From: Tigheibacillus halophilus
GTDB taxonomy: Bacteria > Bacillota > Bacilli > Bacillales > Amphibacillaceae
Length of the DNA: 64,000 nucleotides
Assembly (NCBI RefSeq): GCF_042683165.1
Contig: NZ_JBHUIZ010000003.1
Span: forward strand, 806,001-870,000
Reading direction: 5' to 3'
This document shows, one piece after another, positions 43,420-52,440 of this stretch. The notes under the pieces are model-generated. The model had not been told where the DNA came from and did not search any database. It was given only the letters and a program-made list of their open reading frames with translations. The first letter of the stretch is position 1. Every line of letters starts with the position of its first letter. The position numbers and the translations under genes were made by a program.

Positions 43420-44814
43420 TTAATGACGTCTCCCTTCTGTGAATCCGCCATGTACCCTTTCCCAAGCATATCCCGCCTGAAGCAATTGTTTTTCGGAAAA
43501 ATGATTTCCAATGAATTGCATGCCGACTGGAAGTCCTTTGTGATCTAATCCCATTGGTACAGATAGGCTTGGCACCCCAGATAAATTGGCAGGAGAAGTA
43601 AATGGCAAGCAGCGTTTGATAACCTCTAAATTCTGGTCAACCCAATTCTCAGCGAACGCTGGTGTCGTAATCGGTATAGTTGGACCAAGCAGGATATCGA
43701 CATTTTTAAAGGTCTCATGAAGTACATCTACCATTTTTCTGCGTGCTTGTTGTGCATGAATGTATTGTGTTGTGTTCGTGAGTGTACCAGCTAGGAAAAA
43801 ACTCCGGATGTCTGGCGAATAATCCCCGGGGCATGTTTTCAACCAGCCGGAGTGTAAAGAGGAAGCTTCTCCAGTTACGGTTATATAGCCTGCGAACGGC
43901 GACATGGTTAGTTCGGGGATAACTATTTCTTGTATTATTGCGCCCAAATTTTGCAGTCTAGCTATTGCGTCATTGAATAGTTTCTCAACATCGGGGTCCA
44001 GTCCCTTTAAGTAATATGTAGGAATTGCTATTTTAATACCCTTTATCCCTTTGTGAAGCTCCTTTGTGTAATCAGGGACAGGAATGCGGACACTTGGCGG
44101 ATTGTTTGCATCATAGCCTGCCATGTATTGCAGCAAGATTGCCAAATCCGAAATCGACCGTGCCATTGGGCCGGCATGATCCAATGACCAAGCTGTGGGA
44201 AAGATACCTTGTGTGCTAATGAGTCCAACAGTTGGCTTCATTCCATAAATGCCGCACATTGCTGCCGGCAGGCGGATGGAACCGAAAGTATCTGTTCCGG
44301 TTGCCAGTGTTGCCAGTCCTGCTGCCAGAGCTGCACTACTGCCACCACTTGATCCTCCTGGCATATGGCCCATATTCCATGGATTACGTGTTGTACCGAA
44401 GCAAGGGTCGGTCCCAGTCGATCCAGCCGCAAGTTCATGCATGTTCGTTTTCCCCAACATGACTGCCCCTGCTGCGTACAATTTGTCAACAACTGTCGCA
44501 TTTTTATCTGGAATGAAAGTGGCAAAAAGTTTAGAGCCAACTGTCGTACGTATATCTTTTGTAAAGTAATTGTCTTTGATACCGACAGGAATGCCGTGCA
44601 GGGCGCCTTTATAGTGACCTTGCATGATATCTGTTTCTGCTTTTTTCGCTTGAAAAAGGGCTATATCGAAAAGGGGAGTAATATATGCCTTGAGAGTGGG
44701 ATCAATGTGGTGAATGCGGTTGACGATATGTGTTGTCAATTCTACCGGAGATAGTTGCTTCGATTTGATCAAAGGGGCAAGCTCAGCAGCCTTCATAAAG
44801 GCCAATTCAGTCAT
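43420..44814 (-). CDS. Amidase signature enzyme (AtzE/GatA-like)
   Basis: Hydrolyses an unknown amide. 464 aa. The Ser-cisSer-Lys triad is visible: Lys in PVGIKDNYF near residue 77, GGSSGGSSAALAAG near 153, GTDTFGSIRLPA near 175 carrying the nucleophile Ser. The start ATG (44812-44814) overlaps the stop of a 61-aa partner as ATGA. Complete catalytic set and length argue against decay. GatA of the GatCAB amidotransferase is possible in principle, but gatB is absent and the partner resembles AtzG more than GatC. Confidence 0.87.
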   Translation of the reverse strand: MTELAFMKAAELAPLIKSKQLSPVELTTHIVNRIHHIDPTLKAYITPLFDIALFQAKKAETDIMQGHYKGALHGIPVGIKDNYFTKDIRTTVGSKLFATFIPDKNATVVDKLYAAGAVMLGKTNMHELAAGSTGTDPCFGTTRNPWNMGHMPGGSSGGSSAALAAGLATLATGTDTFGSIRLPAAMCGIYGMKPTVGLISTQGIFPTAWSLDHAGPMARSISDLAILLQYMAGYDANNPPSVRIPVPDYTKELHKGIKGIKIAIPTYYLKGLDPDVEKLFNDAIARLQNLGAIIQEIVIPELTMSPFAGYITVTGEASSLHSGWLKTCPGDYSPDIRSFFLAGTLTNTTQYIHAQQARRKMVDVLHETFKNVDILLGPTIPITTPAFAENWVDQNLEVIKRCLPFTSPANLSGVPSLSVPMGLDHKGLPVGMQFIGNHFSEKQLLQAGYAWERVHGGFTEGRRH

Positions 44815-44996
44815 TTCAGCAGCTCCTTATCAACAATCAAGAATGGAAATTCATGATAAGGAAGCGGAAATCGGTCTAGTGAAGGTTGTTCCTGAATAAT
44901 CGTAAATAAAATAGAATGGATATAGGGGATATCATCCTCACAGAACGAAAAACCATACATTTTCAGTGTCTGCCGTATATAGTTTACTTCGTTCAT
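44811..44996 (-). CDS. AtzG-like/DUF4089 small amidase partner
   Basis: 61 aa from ATG 44994-44996 after GGAGGG. Sequence starts MNEVNYIRQTLKMYGFSF and continues with a helix, then LPLPYHEFPF-like aromatic/Pro segment typical of GatC/AtzG proteins that wrap around and stabilise the amidase. Overlaps the amidase gene by four bases. The AtzE-AtzG precedent is 1-carboxybiuret hydrolase in Pseudomonas; the substrate here is unknown. Confidence 0.7.
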   Translation of the reverse strand: MNEVNYIRQTLKMYGFSFCEDDIPYIHSILFTIIQEQPSLDRFPLPYHEFPFLIVDKELLK

Positions 44997-45026
44997 ACGA
45001 CTTTTCCCTCCTATTTCTGACGTTGA

Positions 45027-45068
45027 AAAATAAAAAGATAGTGGGAAATAGGGATGGCTACTTCCCAC
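45027..45068 (-). terminator. Terminator of katE (minus strand)
   Basis: On the minus strand GTGGGAA pairs with TTCCCAC (7 bp plus partial inner pairs), followed by TATCTTTTTATTTTT. 12 bases after the catalase stop. Confidence 0.65.
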
Positions 45069-45079
45069 AATTACGCAAT

Positions 45080-47140
45080 TTATGTTCTGTCCCAAAATCG
45101 TTGTTCGGCAATTGCGGCTGCAAAGTCTTTTCCAAAGTCAGTGCTGTTATCTGCGAATACTACTCCTGCCAAGTTGTTCGCTTGCGAAGTTTGAATATAA
45201 GTTCTCCCTGAGGAAGCAACACCAATTGGTTTATAATGGGTGTACGCCACTTGTACGAAAGACAGGATATCCTGCTGGAATTTGGCCTGGTTTTTAGAAT
45301 TGCCTCCAACGATGTATAGTGCATCAACCAAGTAAGGACTGCCAGTAAGAAAGGTTTTATCCACTTTGAGCTCTGTACCGCTTGCTCCTCTGACAGCACC
45401 AAGCTGTTCACTGATTATCTCGATAAAGACCCCATATTTCTGCAAAGTTTTAAGTGTATGCAACACTTCATTTTCATTGAATCCGTTGCCAATCAACACA
45501 CCTACTTTTTGCGTATATGCATATTTAGGGGTATTAGCCTGGCTGAGAGAAGGGTAACTTGCAGAAACAGGTAAATTTTCACCACTCGGTCGGTCTACAC
45601 CAACATTATCAGCAACGATACATGCCATCTCTTTATCGACCTTGACAAGCATATCAACCATTTGCTGGCGAACTGAAACGCTCTTTACACTTCCAATCTG
45701 ATAGCTTAAACCTTCAATCGTATGCTGTTTTTCAACACGCGTCAAACTGTTCCAAAAAATTCGCGGCTGGGAAAAATAATCCTTAAATGAATCACTTCTG
45801 GCTCTAATTTTGTACCCCTCTACTTTTCCAGGGTAATCCTTATATCCGCCTTCTTCCGGGGGCACTGTGTATGGGGTGTTGTCTGCCAGTGAATTTTTAT
45901 GGTAGTTAACTTGGTCAACATCAATTCGCTGCCTCATATAACCTCTTCGTTGGTTATTATGAAACGGACAAATAGGTTTATTAATTGGCAATTCAACATA
46001 ATTGGCGCTGCCGAGACGATGCTGCTGTGTATCTCTATATGCCATCAATCTTCCTTGCAAGACAGGATCATTGGAAAAATCGATGCCAGGAACAACATTA
46101 GCTGGATTAAATGCAACTTGTTCAGATTCGGTAAAGTAATTATCAATATTTCTATTCAATGTCATCTTACCAATAATCTGGACAGGTACAAGCTCTTCCG
46201 GCCAAAATTTTGCTGGATCAAGTACATCAAAGTCAAATGCGAATTCATCCTCCATCGAAATCAGCTGTACACCTAATTCATACTCCGGATAAGCTCCACA
46301 GTCAATCGCTTGCCTCAGATCGCGACGGTGAAAGTCCGGGTCGAGTCCGCCGATTTTCAATGCTTCATCCTGAAGAAGAGAATGGACACCTAATACTGGC
46401 TTCCAAACGTACCTCATAAAGGTTGCTACTCCTTGTTCGTTCACAAACAAATACGTATTAATCGACCAAGACTCCATCATTCGATAGCTTCTAAGAATAC
46501 CACGGTCAGACATGATCCACAGCACCATATGAAGCGCTTCGTCATTATTGGCTACATAATCCCAGAAACGATCGTGTGCCCCGGAAGCTGTTGGGATATC
46601 ATCAGCTTGCTTTGCCTGATACGCATGCATCGCATCCGGAAATTTCATCGCGTCCTGATTGATTAATACAGGCATAGCTATCGTTGTCAGATCAACATTC
46701 CCTTCTTCTGTATATAGCTTTACACCCTGGCAACGTAAATCCCTTGCAGTATCGTAGGATCCTTTAGCGCCCTGAACAGTTGAAAAACGGATGGTTAATG
46801 GCGTTTTTTTTCCGGCTTCTTGCAGGAATCCCGCTTTCGTCACATGCCTCATGGACTGATAGCATTCAAACTCTCCGTATGCACTATAACCTCTGGCATG
46901 GACAACCCTTTCTGGTATTTCTTCGTGGACAAAATGTGACATCTTTTCAAAAAACTCATAATCCTGACGTAAACTAGGACCACGTATACCGGCCTTTAAT
47001 TGATCCTGGTCCTGGGATCTTTTTTTTCCCTCCTGTGTCGTCATTGGCTTCCCTGAATCTTGGATACGGTTTTGATCTAGTTGCTGTTGTTTGATGTTAT
47101 TATTAACAGGCTTTTGGTTTCTCGATGACTTTTCATCCAT
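45080..47140 (-). CDS. katE: Large-subunit catalase (KatE/HPII type)
   Basis: Decomposes hydrogen peroxide. 686 aa from ATG 47138-47140 after GGATAGGTGA; the frame extends 11 codons further up. 686 matches B. subtilis KatE. Catalytic His in VVHARGYSAYGEF near residue 80, distal Asn in PVLINQDAMKFPD, proximal heme Tyr in RLMAYRDTQQHRLG near 359. A C-terminal flavodoxin/DJ-1-like domain (from ~540, KVGVLIGNGFNENEV) marks the large-subunit clade. The His-rich N-terminal tail is replaced by a Gln-rich one. In B. subtilis katE is sigma-B controlled; no clear sigma-B site here. Confidence 0.93.
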   Translation of the reverse strand: MDEKSSRNQKPVNNNIKQQQLDQNRIQDSGKPMTTQEGKKRSQDQDQLKAGIRGPSLRQDYEFFEKMSHFVHEEIPERVVHARGYSAYGEFECYQSMRHVTKAGFLQEAGKKTPLTIRFSTVQGAKGSYDTARDLRCQGVKLYTEEGNVDLTTIAMPVLINQDAMKFPDAMHAYQAKQADDIPTASGAHDRFWDYVANNDEALHMVLWIMSDRGILRSYRMMESWSINTYLFVNEQGVATFMRYVWKPVLGVHSLLQDEALKIGGLDPDFHRRDLRQAIDCGAYPEYELGVQLISMEDEFAFDFDVLDPAKFWPEELVPVQIIGKMTLNRNIDNYFTESEQVAFNPANVVPGIDFSNDPVLQGRLMAYRDTQQHRLGSANYVELPINKPICPFHNNQRRGYMRQRIDVDQVNYHKNSLADNTPYTVPPEEGGYKDYPGKVEGYKIRARSDSFKDYFSQPRIFWNSLTRVEKQHTIEGLSYQIGSVKSVSVRQQMVDMLVKVDKEMACIVADNVGVDRPSGENLPVSASYPSLSQANTPKYAYTQKVGVLIGNGFNENEVLHTLKTLQKYGVFIEIISEQLGAVRGASGTELKVDKTFLTGSPYLVDALYIVGGNSKNQAKFQQDILSFVQVAYTHYKPIGVASSGRTYIQTSQANNLAGVVFADNSTDFGKDFAAAIAEQRFWDRT

Positions 47141-47461
47141 GCAATCACCTATCCTCAAATTATTTGACTCCATTTGTAATTTATGTAATCAGTACCAGGA
47201 ATATTCTAATTTGGAAATGCTTACTATAATTAAATACAATATGATTTAACATAGATTGCCACGTTTTGTAAGTAGCGATATCCTGCAATAAGAAAGAAAA
47301 GATACGGGAAATGGAAATGAAACAGAGGAGGGGGATTGACCTGGAAAATCACTTTTACAACAAAACAAAAAAGCCGGCTGTCTCAAAAAAGTCAATAAAA
47401 TGAAGGGCAGTCCTATGCATTTCTTTTTTTGAGCAGACCGGCTTTATGATAAACACTCTCG
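47141..47461 (+). other. Intergenic region katE / ansA with orphan ribosome site
   Basis: 321 bases. Plus strand: AGGAGGGGG at 47327-47334, followed by TTG at 47336, opens only a 20-codon frame that runs into the minus-strand terminator 47365-47445. Otherwise AT-rich promoter sequence for katE on the left side. No standard gene seen. Confidence 0.4.
47365..47445 (-). terminator. Terminator of ansA (minus strand)
   Basis: AAAGCCGG (47370-47377) pairs with CCGGCTTT (47438-47445), and inner arms CTGTCTCAAAAAA and TTTTTTGAGCAG pair imperfectly. On the minus strand a T run follows. Lies 16 bases after the ansA stop. Confidence 0.6.
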
Positions 47462-48436
47462 TCAAACCCCGTTTTTGAAAAAATCGTCGATTAGGGAGTG
47501 CTGTTTTGTATATTCGAGTGCGATGAGTAATTTGATCCGTGCTTTGGGTCCGGTGAGACCATTCGTGAAAATAATTCCCATATCCTTCAATTGTTTGCCG
47601 CCGCCATCATAACCATATGTCGGCTGGACAATTCCCTGATAGCAACGGGAAACCAGTACGATTGGGATTTCGTCCTCAATCACTTTTTGCAGCGCTGAAA
47701 CTGTTTGTTTCGGGAGATTGCCTTGTCCCATTCCTTCAATGACTAATCCATCAGGCTTCAAAAGATGGATGGCTTGAATAACTTCCTGATCCATGCCCGC
47801 AAAAGCTTTTAATAAATAGACTTTTTTACTGATTTTGTTTACATTTTTATAGAGTGGTCTTGGCAATGTTTTATGATGGAATAAGACCATATCACTTGTG
47901 ACCAATCCAATCGGGCCGAATTGCGGACTTTGAAAGGTGGCAATGTTGCTGGTCGATGTTTTAGTCACGTTTGCTGCTGTATGCACTTCATCATTCATAA
48001 CCACCAGCACTCCTTGATTTGCTGCATTTTCCGAAACAGCAGTCCGGACTGCGGCTATTAAATTATATAATGCATCAGAACCGATTTCGTTGCTGGATCT
48101 CATTGCTCCGGTAATGATAATCGGTTTTTCGGTATCCATGACCAAATCCAGAAAGTACGCTGTTTCTTCCAGCGTATCTGTTCCGTGAGTAATGACTATT
48201 CCGTCATAGTCAGCTCTTTTTCCAGCGATGAATACTGCTAGCTCAAGCATATGAGCAGGAGTTATTTGCGGGGAAGGGAGAGAGTAAATAATCTCTTCAT
48301 CGATTTCCGCAATATCTATAAGCAGATCAGAAACACCTGATAAAGGATGCACATTGGCCGGTAAAACACTGCCGGTTTGTTCGTCTTGCAGCATGGAAAT
48401 CGTTCCGCCAGTATGTATGATCAATACCTTTTTCAA
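47462..48436 (-). CDS. ansA: L-asparaginase, type I-like
   Basis: Hydrolyses asparagine to aspartate and ammonium. 324 aa from TTG 48434-48436, 5 bases after AGGGTGA; in-frame GTG 48445 is an alternative. Catalytic Thr motifs: IIHTGGTISM at the N-terminus and VITHGTDTLEETAYFLDL near residue 83, GAMRSSNEIGSDA near 110. No signal peptide, so cytosolic. A terminator lies downstream; prsW diverges upstream. Confidence 0.93.
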   Translation of the reverse strand: MKKVLIIHTGGTISMLQDEQTGSVLPANVHPLSGVSDLLIDIAEIDEEIIYSLPSPQITPAHMLELAVFIAGKRADYDGIVITHGTDTLEETAYFLDLVMDTEKPIIITGAMRSSNEIGSDALYNLIAAVRTAVSENAANQGVLVVMNDEVHTAANVTKTSTSNIATFQSPQFGPIGLVTSDMVLFHHKTLPRPLYKNVNKISKKVYLLKAFAGMDQEVIQAIHLLKPDGLVIEGMGQGNLPKQTVSALQKVIEDEIPIVLVSRCYQGIVQPTYGYDGGGKQLKDMGIIFTNGLTGPKARIKLLIALEYTKQHSLIDDFFKNGV

Positions 48437-48587
48437 TTCTATCACCCTAATTTCTTTCTTGAATTAGTATTCCCAACGAGTACTACTACATGTTACGATA
48501 TCTATGAAATAAAACCACTGCTCAGCAGGCTGTTTTCCTGGAGTTTTCACAGCCATGCATGATAAATATGAAACGGGGCCAATACAT

Positions 48588-49232
48588 ATGTTTGCCATCT
48601 TATCAGCGGGGGTCGCTCCCGCTTTTGCCTTGATGTCATTTTTTTATTTGAAAGATCGCTATACGGAACCGTTGGCATTGATTCTCAGAGTTTTCATTTT
48701 AGGAGCGCTTCTCGTATTGCCGATCATGTTTATACAATATGCATTCCAAACGGAATGGCATGAATCTACTTTAATAGAATCATTTTTTATTGTTTCGTTA
48801 TCAGAAGAATTTTTTAAATGGTTTATGTTCATCTATGTTATCTATCATCATACAGAATTTGACGCCCACTATGACGGGATTGTGTATGCTGTAGCCATCA
48901 GTCTGGGATTTGCCACAGTGGAAAATATACTTTATTTATTTGTCAATGGCATTCAGTATGCTTTTACAAGAGCTATTTTTCCAGTATCTTCCCATGCACT
49001 GTTCGGTGTGTTGATGGGATATTATTTTGGTAAGGCTAAAATGTATGACTTAAACAGGAGAAAAAACATATTCTTTGCATTCCTTTTCCCGTTCCTGCTC
49101 CATGGCACCTATAATTACATATTGAAAATAACAAGTGTAAATTGGTCGCTGCCGCTTGTACCTTTTATGATCATTCTCTGGATGATGTGCCTGCAGCGCA
49201 TGAAAAGCGCAGCAGTGAAAACCCAGCCGTGA
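48588..49232 (+). CDS. prsW: Intramembrane protease PrsW
   Basis: Site-1 protease of RsiW and similar anti-sigma factors. 214 aa from ATG 48588 (AILSAGVAPAFALMSFFYLKDRYTEP starts as in B. subtilis PrsW). Multi-span membrane protein; catalytic motif EEFFKW near residue 76 and AFTR-to-SSHALFGVLMG His motif near 140, HGTYNY near 175. The longer frame to 48555 is not supported. Followed by a terminator and sleB. Confidence 0.92.
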   Translation: MFAILSAGVAPAFALMSFFYLKDRYTEPLALILRVFILGALLVLPIMFIQYAFQTEWHESTLIESFFIVSLSEEFFKWFMFIYVIYHHTEFDAHYDGIVYAVAISLGFATVENILYLFVNGIQYAFTRAIFPVSSHALFGVLMGYYFGKAKMYDLNRRKNIFFAFLFPFLLHGTYNYILKITSVNWSLPLVPFMIILWMMCLQRMKSAAVKTQP

Positions 49233-49260
49233 GGTTTCAGCAATCATAGTCTATAACAAT

Positions 49261-49294
49261 AAACAGCCGCTGCCGCTTCAGGCAGCGGCTGTTT
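49261..49294. terminator. Terminator after prsW
   Basis: Perfect 14-bp stem (49261-49274 with 49281-49294), 6-base loop, ends in GTTT. Confidence 0.65.
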
Positions 49295-49306
49295 ACTTAT
49301 TCACCA

Positions 49307-49335
49307 TGTATATCAAATTCACTGCCTGCATGATA
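49307..49335 (+). promoter_or_regulatory. Candidate sigma-G promoter of sleB-ypeB
   Basis: TGTATA (5/6), 16 bases, CATGATA (6/7 to CATAMTA), 92 bases before sleB. The operon is sigma-G controlled in B. subtilis. Confidence 0.45.
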
Positions 49336-49426
49336 AAGCAAGATACAAATTTGAGCCGCGATGAATAATTTAGCAACGATATCAAAAAATAGGCAAAACC
49401 GGATCAATATAGCAGGAGGAAAAAAT

Positions 49427-50221
49427 ATGACATTTAGAAGATGGGTTGCACTATTGATTATTTTAACCTTTTTTTCATTGGCCCTGCAACCTGTATTGCT
49501 TCACAAGCAAAAAGCTTACGGGTTTAGCTCGCAGGTGATTGCGAATGGAGCTATTGGGGACGATGTGATCGAACTGCAGGCAAGGTTGCAGTACCTTGGA
49601 TTTTATAAAGGAAAGATTGATGGTGTATTTGGCTGGGGTACATATTGGGCATTGAGAAACTTTCAACAGGAATTTGGAATGAAGGTGGATGGCCTTGCGG
49701 GGACATCAGTGAAACAAAAGCTGGCAAAAGCAAGCAAATACGATAAGAATTATGTCAAAAAGCAAATGTATGCACAGAAGGATTTCACCTATTACGGAAG
49801 CAGTAATAATGGCAAGCAAAACACGCAGCAAACCAATAGCAAACCCGCCAGTGTCCCTCCAGGTTATTCGCAAAACGATATCAAACTGCTGTCAAATGCT
49901 GTACATGGAGAAGCAAGAGGAGAACCATATGAAGGGCAGGTAGCTGTAGCGGCAGTTATTTTGAACAGGGTTGACAGCCCTTTATTCCCTAATACGGTTT
50001 CCGGTGTCATATTCCAGCCTGGAGCGTTCACAGCGGTTGCTGATGGCCAAATTTGGCTGACTCCGAATGAAACCTCCAAAAAAGCGGTGATTGATGCGAT
50101 CAACGGCTGGGATCCGTCAGGAAATGCCATTTATTATTTTAATCCTGATACAGCAACTTCGAGTTGGATTTGGAGCAGGCCACAGATTAAAAAAATTGGC
50201 AAACATATATTTTGTAATTAG
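49427..50221 (+). CDS. sleB: Spore cortex-lytic enzyme SleB
   Basis: Lytic transglycosylase specific for cortex muramic-delta-lactam, acting in germination. 264 aa from ATG 49427 after AGGAGG. Signal peptide ~1-30. Peptidoglycan-binding domain GAIGDDVIELQARLQYLGFYKGKIDG split over residues ~40-65, a Gln/Ser/Asn linker, and the C-terminal hydrolase_2 domain with catalytic Glu in NAVHGEARGEPYEGQVAV near 165. ypeB follows 14 bases later. Confidence 0.94.
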   Translation: MTFRRWVALLIILTFFSLALQPVLLHKQKAYGFSSQVIANGAIGDDVIELQARLQYLGFYKGKIDGVFGWGTYWALRNFQQEFGMKVDGLAGTSVKQKLAKASKYDKNYVKKQMYAQKDFTYYGSSNNGKQNTQQTNSKPASVPPGYSQNDIKLLSNAVHGEARGEPYEGQVAVAAVILNRVDSPLFPNTVSGVIFQPGAFTAVADGQIWLTPNETSKKAVIDAINGWDPSGNAIYYFNPDTATSSWIWSRPQIKKIGKHIFCN

Positions 50222-50235
50222 AAAGGGTGATAAAA

Positions 50236-51567
50236 ATGATTCGTTCCATCCTAATCGGCATATTGGCAGTTGGCGTAGCAGCGACAGCTTTTTGGGGCTA
50301 CAAGGAACATCAAGAAAAAAATGCTGTATTACTGCAAGCGGAAAATACCTACCAGCGATCCTTTCATGAGCTTTCCTATCGGATGGATATCCTTCATGAT
50401 AAGCTTGGAACAGCAATAGCGATGAATTCTGACTCAAGTCTTTCACCACAGATGACCGATATTTGGCGTGTGTCTTCAGAAGCACTTACGAATGTGGGGC
50501 AACTGCCGTTGACCTTATTACCTTTTAACAAGACAGAAGGTTTCTTGGTTGACGTTGGGAATTTCACTTATAAGACGGCGATACGGAACTTAAGTAAAGA
50601 GCCTTTAAGCAAGGATGAAACAAATAATTTGAAAAAGCTTTATCAGCAATCCGGTAATATAAAAGAAGAGTTACGTGATGTCCAACATGCCGTGTTGGAC
50701 CATAACCTAAGGTGGATGGATGTACAGTTGGCTTTGTCCACACAGGATGAAAAATCAGATAATACGATTATCGATGGTTTGAAAACTGTTGAAAACACAG
50801 CGAGCAATTACGCCAATGAGGACAATCCATCACCTTTCATGCAAGCCTCCAATAAAAGGGAATCGTTTCAGAATCTGTCAGGAACAAAAATAACAAAAGA
50901 TCAGGCATTGGATAACGGCAGCCGATATTTTGGAGTCGACAAACGGGATATTAAGGTAGCTAAAAATGGAAAAGGGGCAGCTTTGCCTTCTTATTCGCTT
51001 TCCTATCAGGATGGCAGAAAAAGAGGTTATATGGAAATGTCTCAAAAAGGAGGACACCTTATTTCGTTGCTTGTAAGCAGACCGATGACAGAAAAGAAGT
51101 GGAGCCTTTATGATGGGGCGAGAAAAGCACAAGATTTTTTGAAGGAAAACAAGATGGACGACATGAAATTGTATCAAAGCCAGGAATACGATCACACTGG
51201 TGTTTATTCCTTCTTGTATGAACAAGACGGGGTTAAAATCTATCCAGACAGCGTCAATGTCAAAGTAGCATTAGATCGTGGAGAAGTGGCAGGCTTGACT
51301 GCAGATAACTATTTCAAGAACCATGTCAAGCGAAATTTGCCAAAACCGAAGATCCCGGTTGAAGAAGCAAAGAAAAAAGTAAATCCGGCGTTGCATATTC
51401 AGGAAGATTCGATGGCGGTCATCGATAATGATTTGAATGAAGAGGTACTTGCGTATGAATTTCTCGGTGTAATGAATAACAACACCTACCGCATTTATAT
51501 CAATGCGTTGGATGGCAATGAAGAGAAAGTGGAAAAATTGAGTGAGGCTGCTGTAAGCACATCATAA
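50236..51567 (+). CDS. ypeB: Germination protein YpeB
   Basis: Spore protein that stabilises and localises SleB. 443 aa from ATG 50236 after AAAGGGTGAT (B. subtilis YpeB 450). One N-terminal membrane anchor (residues ~3-22), an elongated helical middle region, and three C-terminal PepSY-like repeats (LPSYSLSYQDGRKRGYMEMSQKGG in segments, YSFLYEQDGVKIYPDSVNVKVAL in segments). Co-transcribed with sleB. Confidence 0.93.
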   Translation: MIRSILIGILAVGVAATAFWGYKEHQEKNAVLLQAENTYQRSFHELSYRMDILHDKLGTAIAMNSDSSLSPQMTDIWRVSSEALTNVGQLPLTLLPFNKTEGFLVDVGNFTYKTAIRNLSKEPLSKDETNNLKKLYQQSGNIKEELRDVQHAVLDHNLRWMDVQLALSTQDEKSDNTIIDGLKTVENTASNYANEDNPSPFMQASNKRESFQNLSGTKITKDQALDNGSRYFGVDKRDIKVAKNGKGAALPSYSLSYQDGRKRGYMEMSQKGGHLISLLVSRPMTEKKWSLYDGARKAQDFLKENKMDDMKLYQSQEYDHTGVYSFLYEQDGVKIYPDSVNVKVALDRGEVAGLTADNYFKNHVKRNLPKPKIPVEEAKKKVNPALHIQEDSMAVIDNDLNEEVLAYEFLGVMNNNTYRIYINALDGNEEKVEKLSEAAVSTS

Positions 51568-51576
51568 GCTGGTATC

Positions 51577-51606
51577 GGGGAAAAGACATTTTTCTTTTCC
51601 CTTTTT
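51577..51606 (+). terminator. Terminator of sleB-ypeB
   Basis: GGGAAAAG (51578-51585) pairs with CTTTTCCC (51594-51601), then TTTTT. Confidence 0.75.
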
Positions 51607-51666
51607 CCACTTTATTTGTCATAATATACGTATACATATAAAATTTTTGCGAATAAGGTGGTATAT

Positions 51667-52323
51667 ATGGAGCTTGGACAATTTATAAATCTGGAAATAA
51701 AAGATGCAAGCAGCCGTAAGCTGTTGAAATACCGCAGCAAAATCATTGATAAAGATAAAGATTTTCTTTATATCACCTACCCCGTGGAAGAACAAAATGG
51801 AAAAACAGCTTATTTTCCTTTAGGGACACATTTTCATGTTTCTTACATCGGTTCTGAGGAGAAAGTTTATCACTTCACCAGCGAAATATTGAAAAAAAGA
51901 AAGAAACCAATCCCAGCCATCTGTATCGCAATTCCAAAGGATAATGAATTGAAACGGATTCAGCGTAGAAAATTTGCGCGCATCGAAATTGTTTCAGATG
52001 TAGCCATCCATTCCACGGACGATTCTTTTCAGCCGTTCACAACAGTAACTACCGACCTCAGTGGAGGCGGCCTTGCATTCATCATACCTAAGCATATCAA
52101 TATACATAAAACTTCAGTGAATATATGGCTGGCATTTGAACTTCATCGCAATATGTCTTACCTGAAAATTACAGGTGATATTGTAAGAATCATTGATGAT
52201 GGAGACCACCATATCCGGTCAGCCTCGGTATCGTTCAAGGATTTGACCAGGAATGAAGAACAGATTATTATCAGGTATTGCTTCGAGAAACAGAGACAAG
52301 CTCGAAGAAAAGAATTGACATGA
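51667..52323 (+). CDS. ypfA: PilZ-domain c-di-GMP receptor (YpfA/MotI)
   Basis: Binds cyclic di-GMP and, as MotI/DgrA in B. subtilis, inhibits flagellar stators. 218 aa from ATG 51667 after AAGGTGGT. N-terminal YcgR-like domain (~1-95), PilZ domain with RxxxR in RIQRRKFAR near residue 97 and D-x-S-G-G-G (TDLSGGGLAF) near 131. No diguanylate cyclase in the window. B. subtilis YpfA has 217 aa and the same neighbours. Confidence 0.9.
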   Translation: MELGQFINLEIKDASSRKLLKYRSKIIDKDKDFLYITYPVEEQNGKTAYFPLGTHFHVSYIGSEEKVYHFTSEILKKRKKPIPAICIAIPKDNELKRIQRRKFARIEIVSDVAIHSTDDSFQPFTTVTTDLSGGGLAFIIPKHINIHKTSVNIWLAFELHRNMSYLKITGDIVRIIDDGDHHIRSASVSFKDLTRNEEQIIIRYCFEKQRQARRKELT

Positions 52324-52440
52324 CTATTTATAGATAAGCTGTTAAGGAATATGCCATAAATTCTCATGGTGTGTTATATTTATTTAGTGCATGAATATGA
52401 TTTGAAATGCTTCATTATTTACAGGAGAGGAATGAATGGT

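Noticed and set aside
43136..43442. Plus-strand frames between ypdA and amidase
   Set aside because: No ribosome site, biased composition, and they run into the end of the convergent amidase gene.
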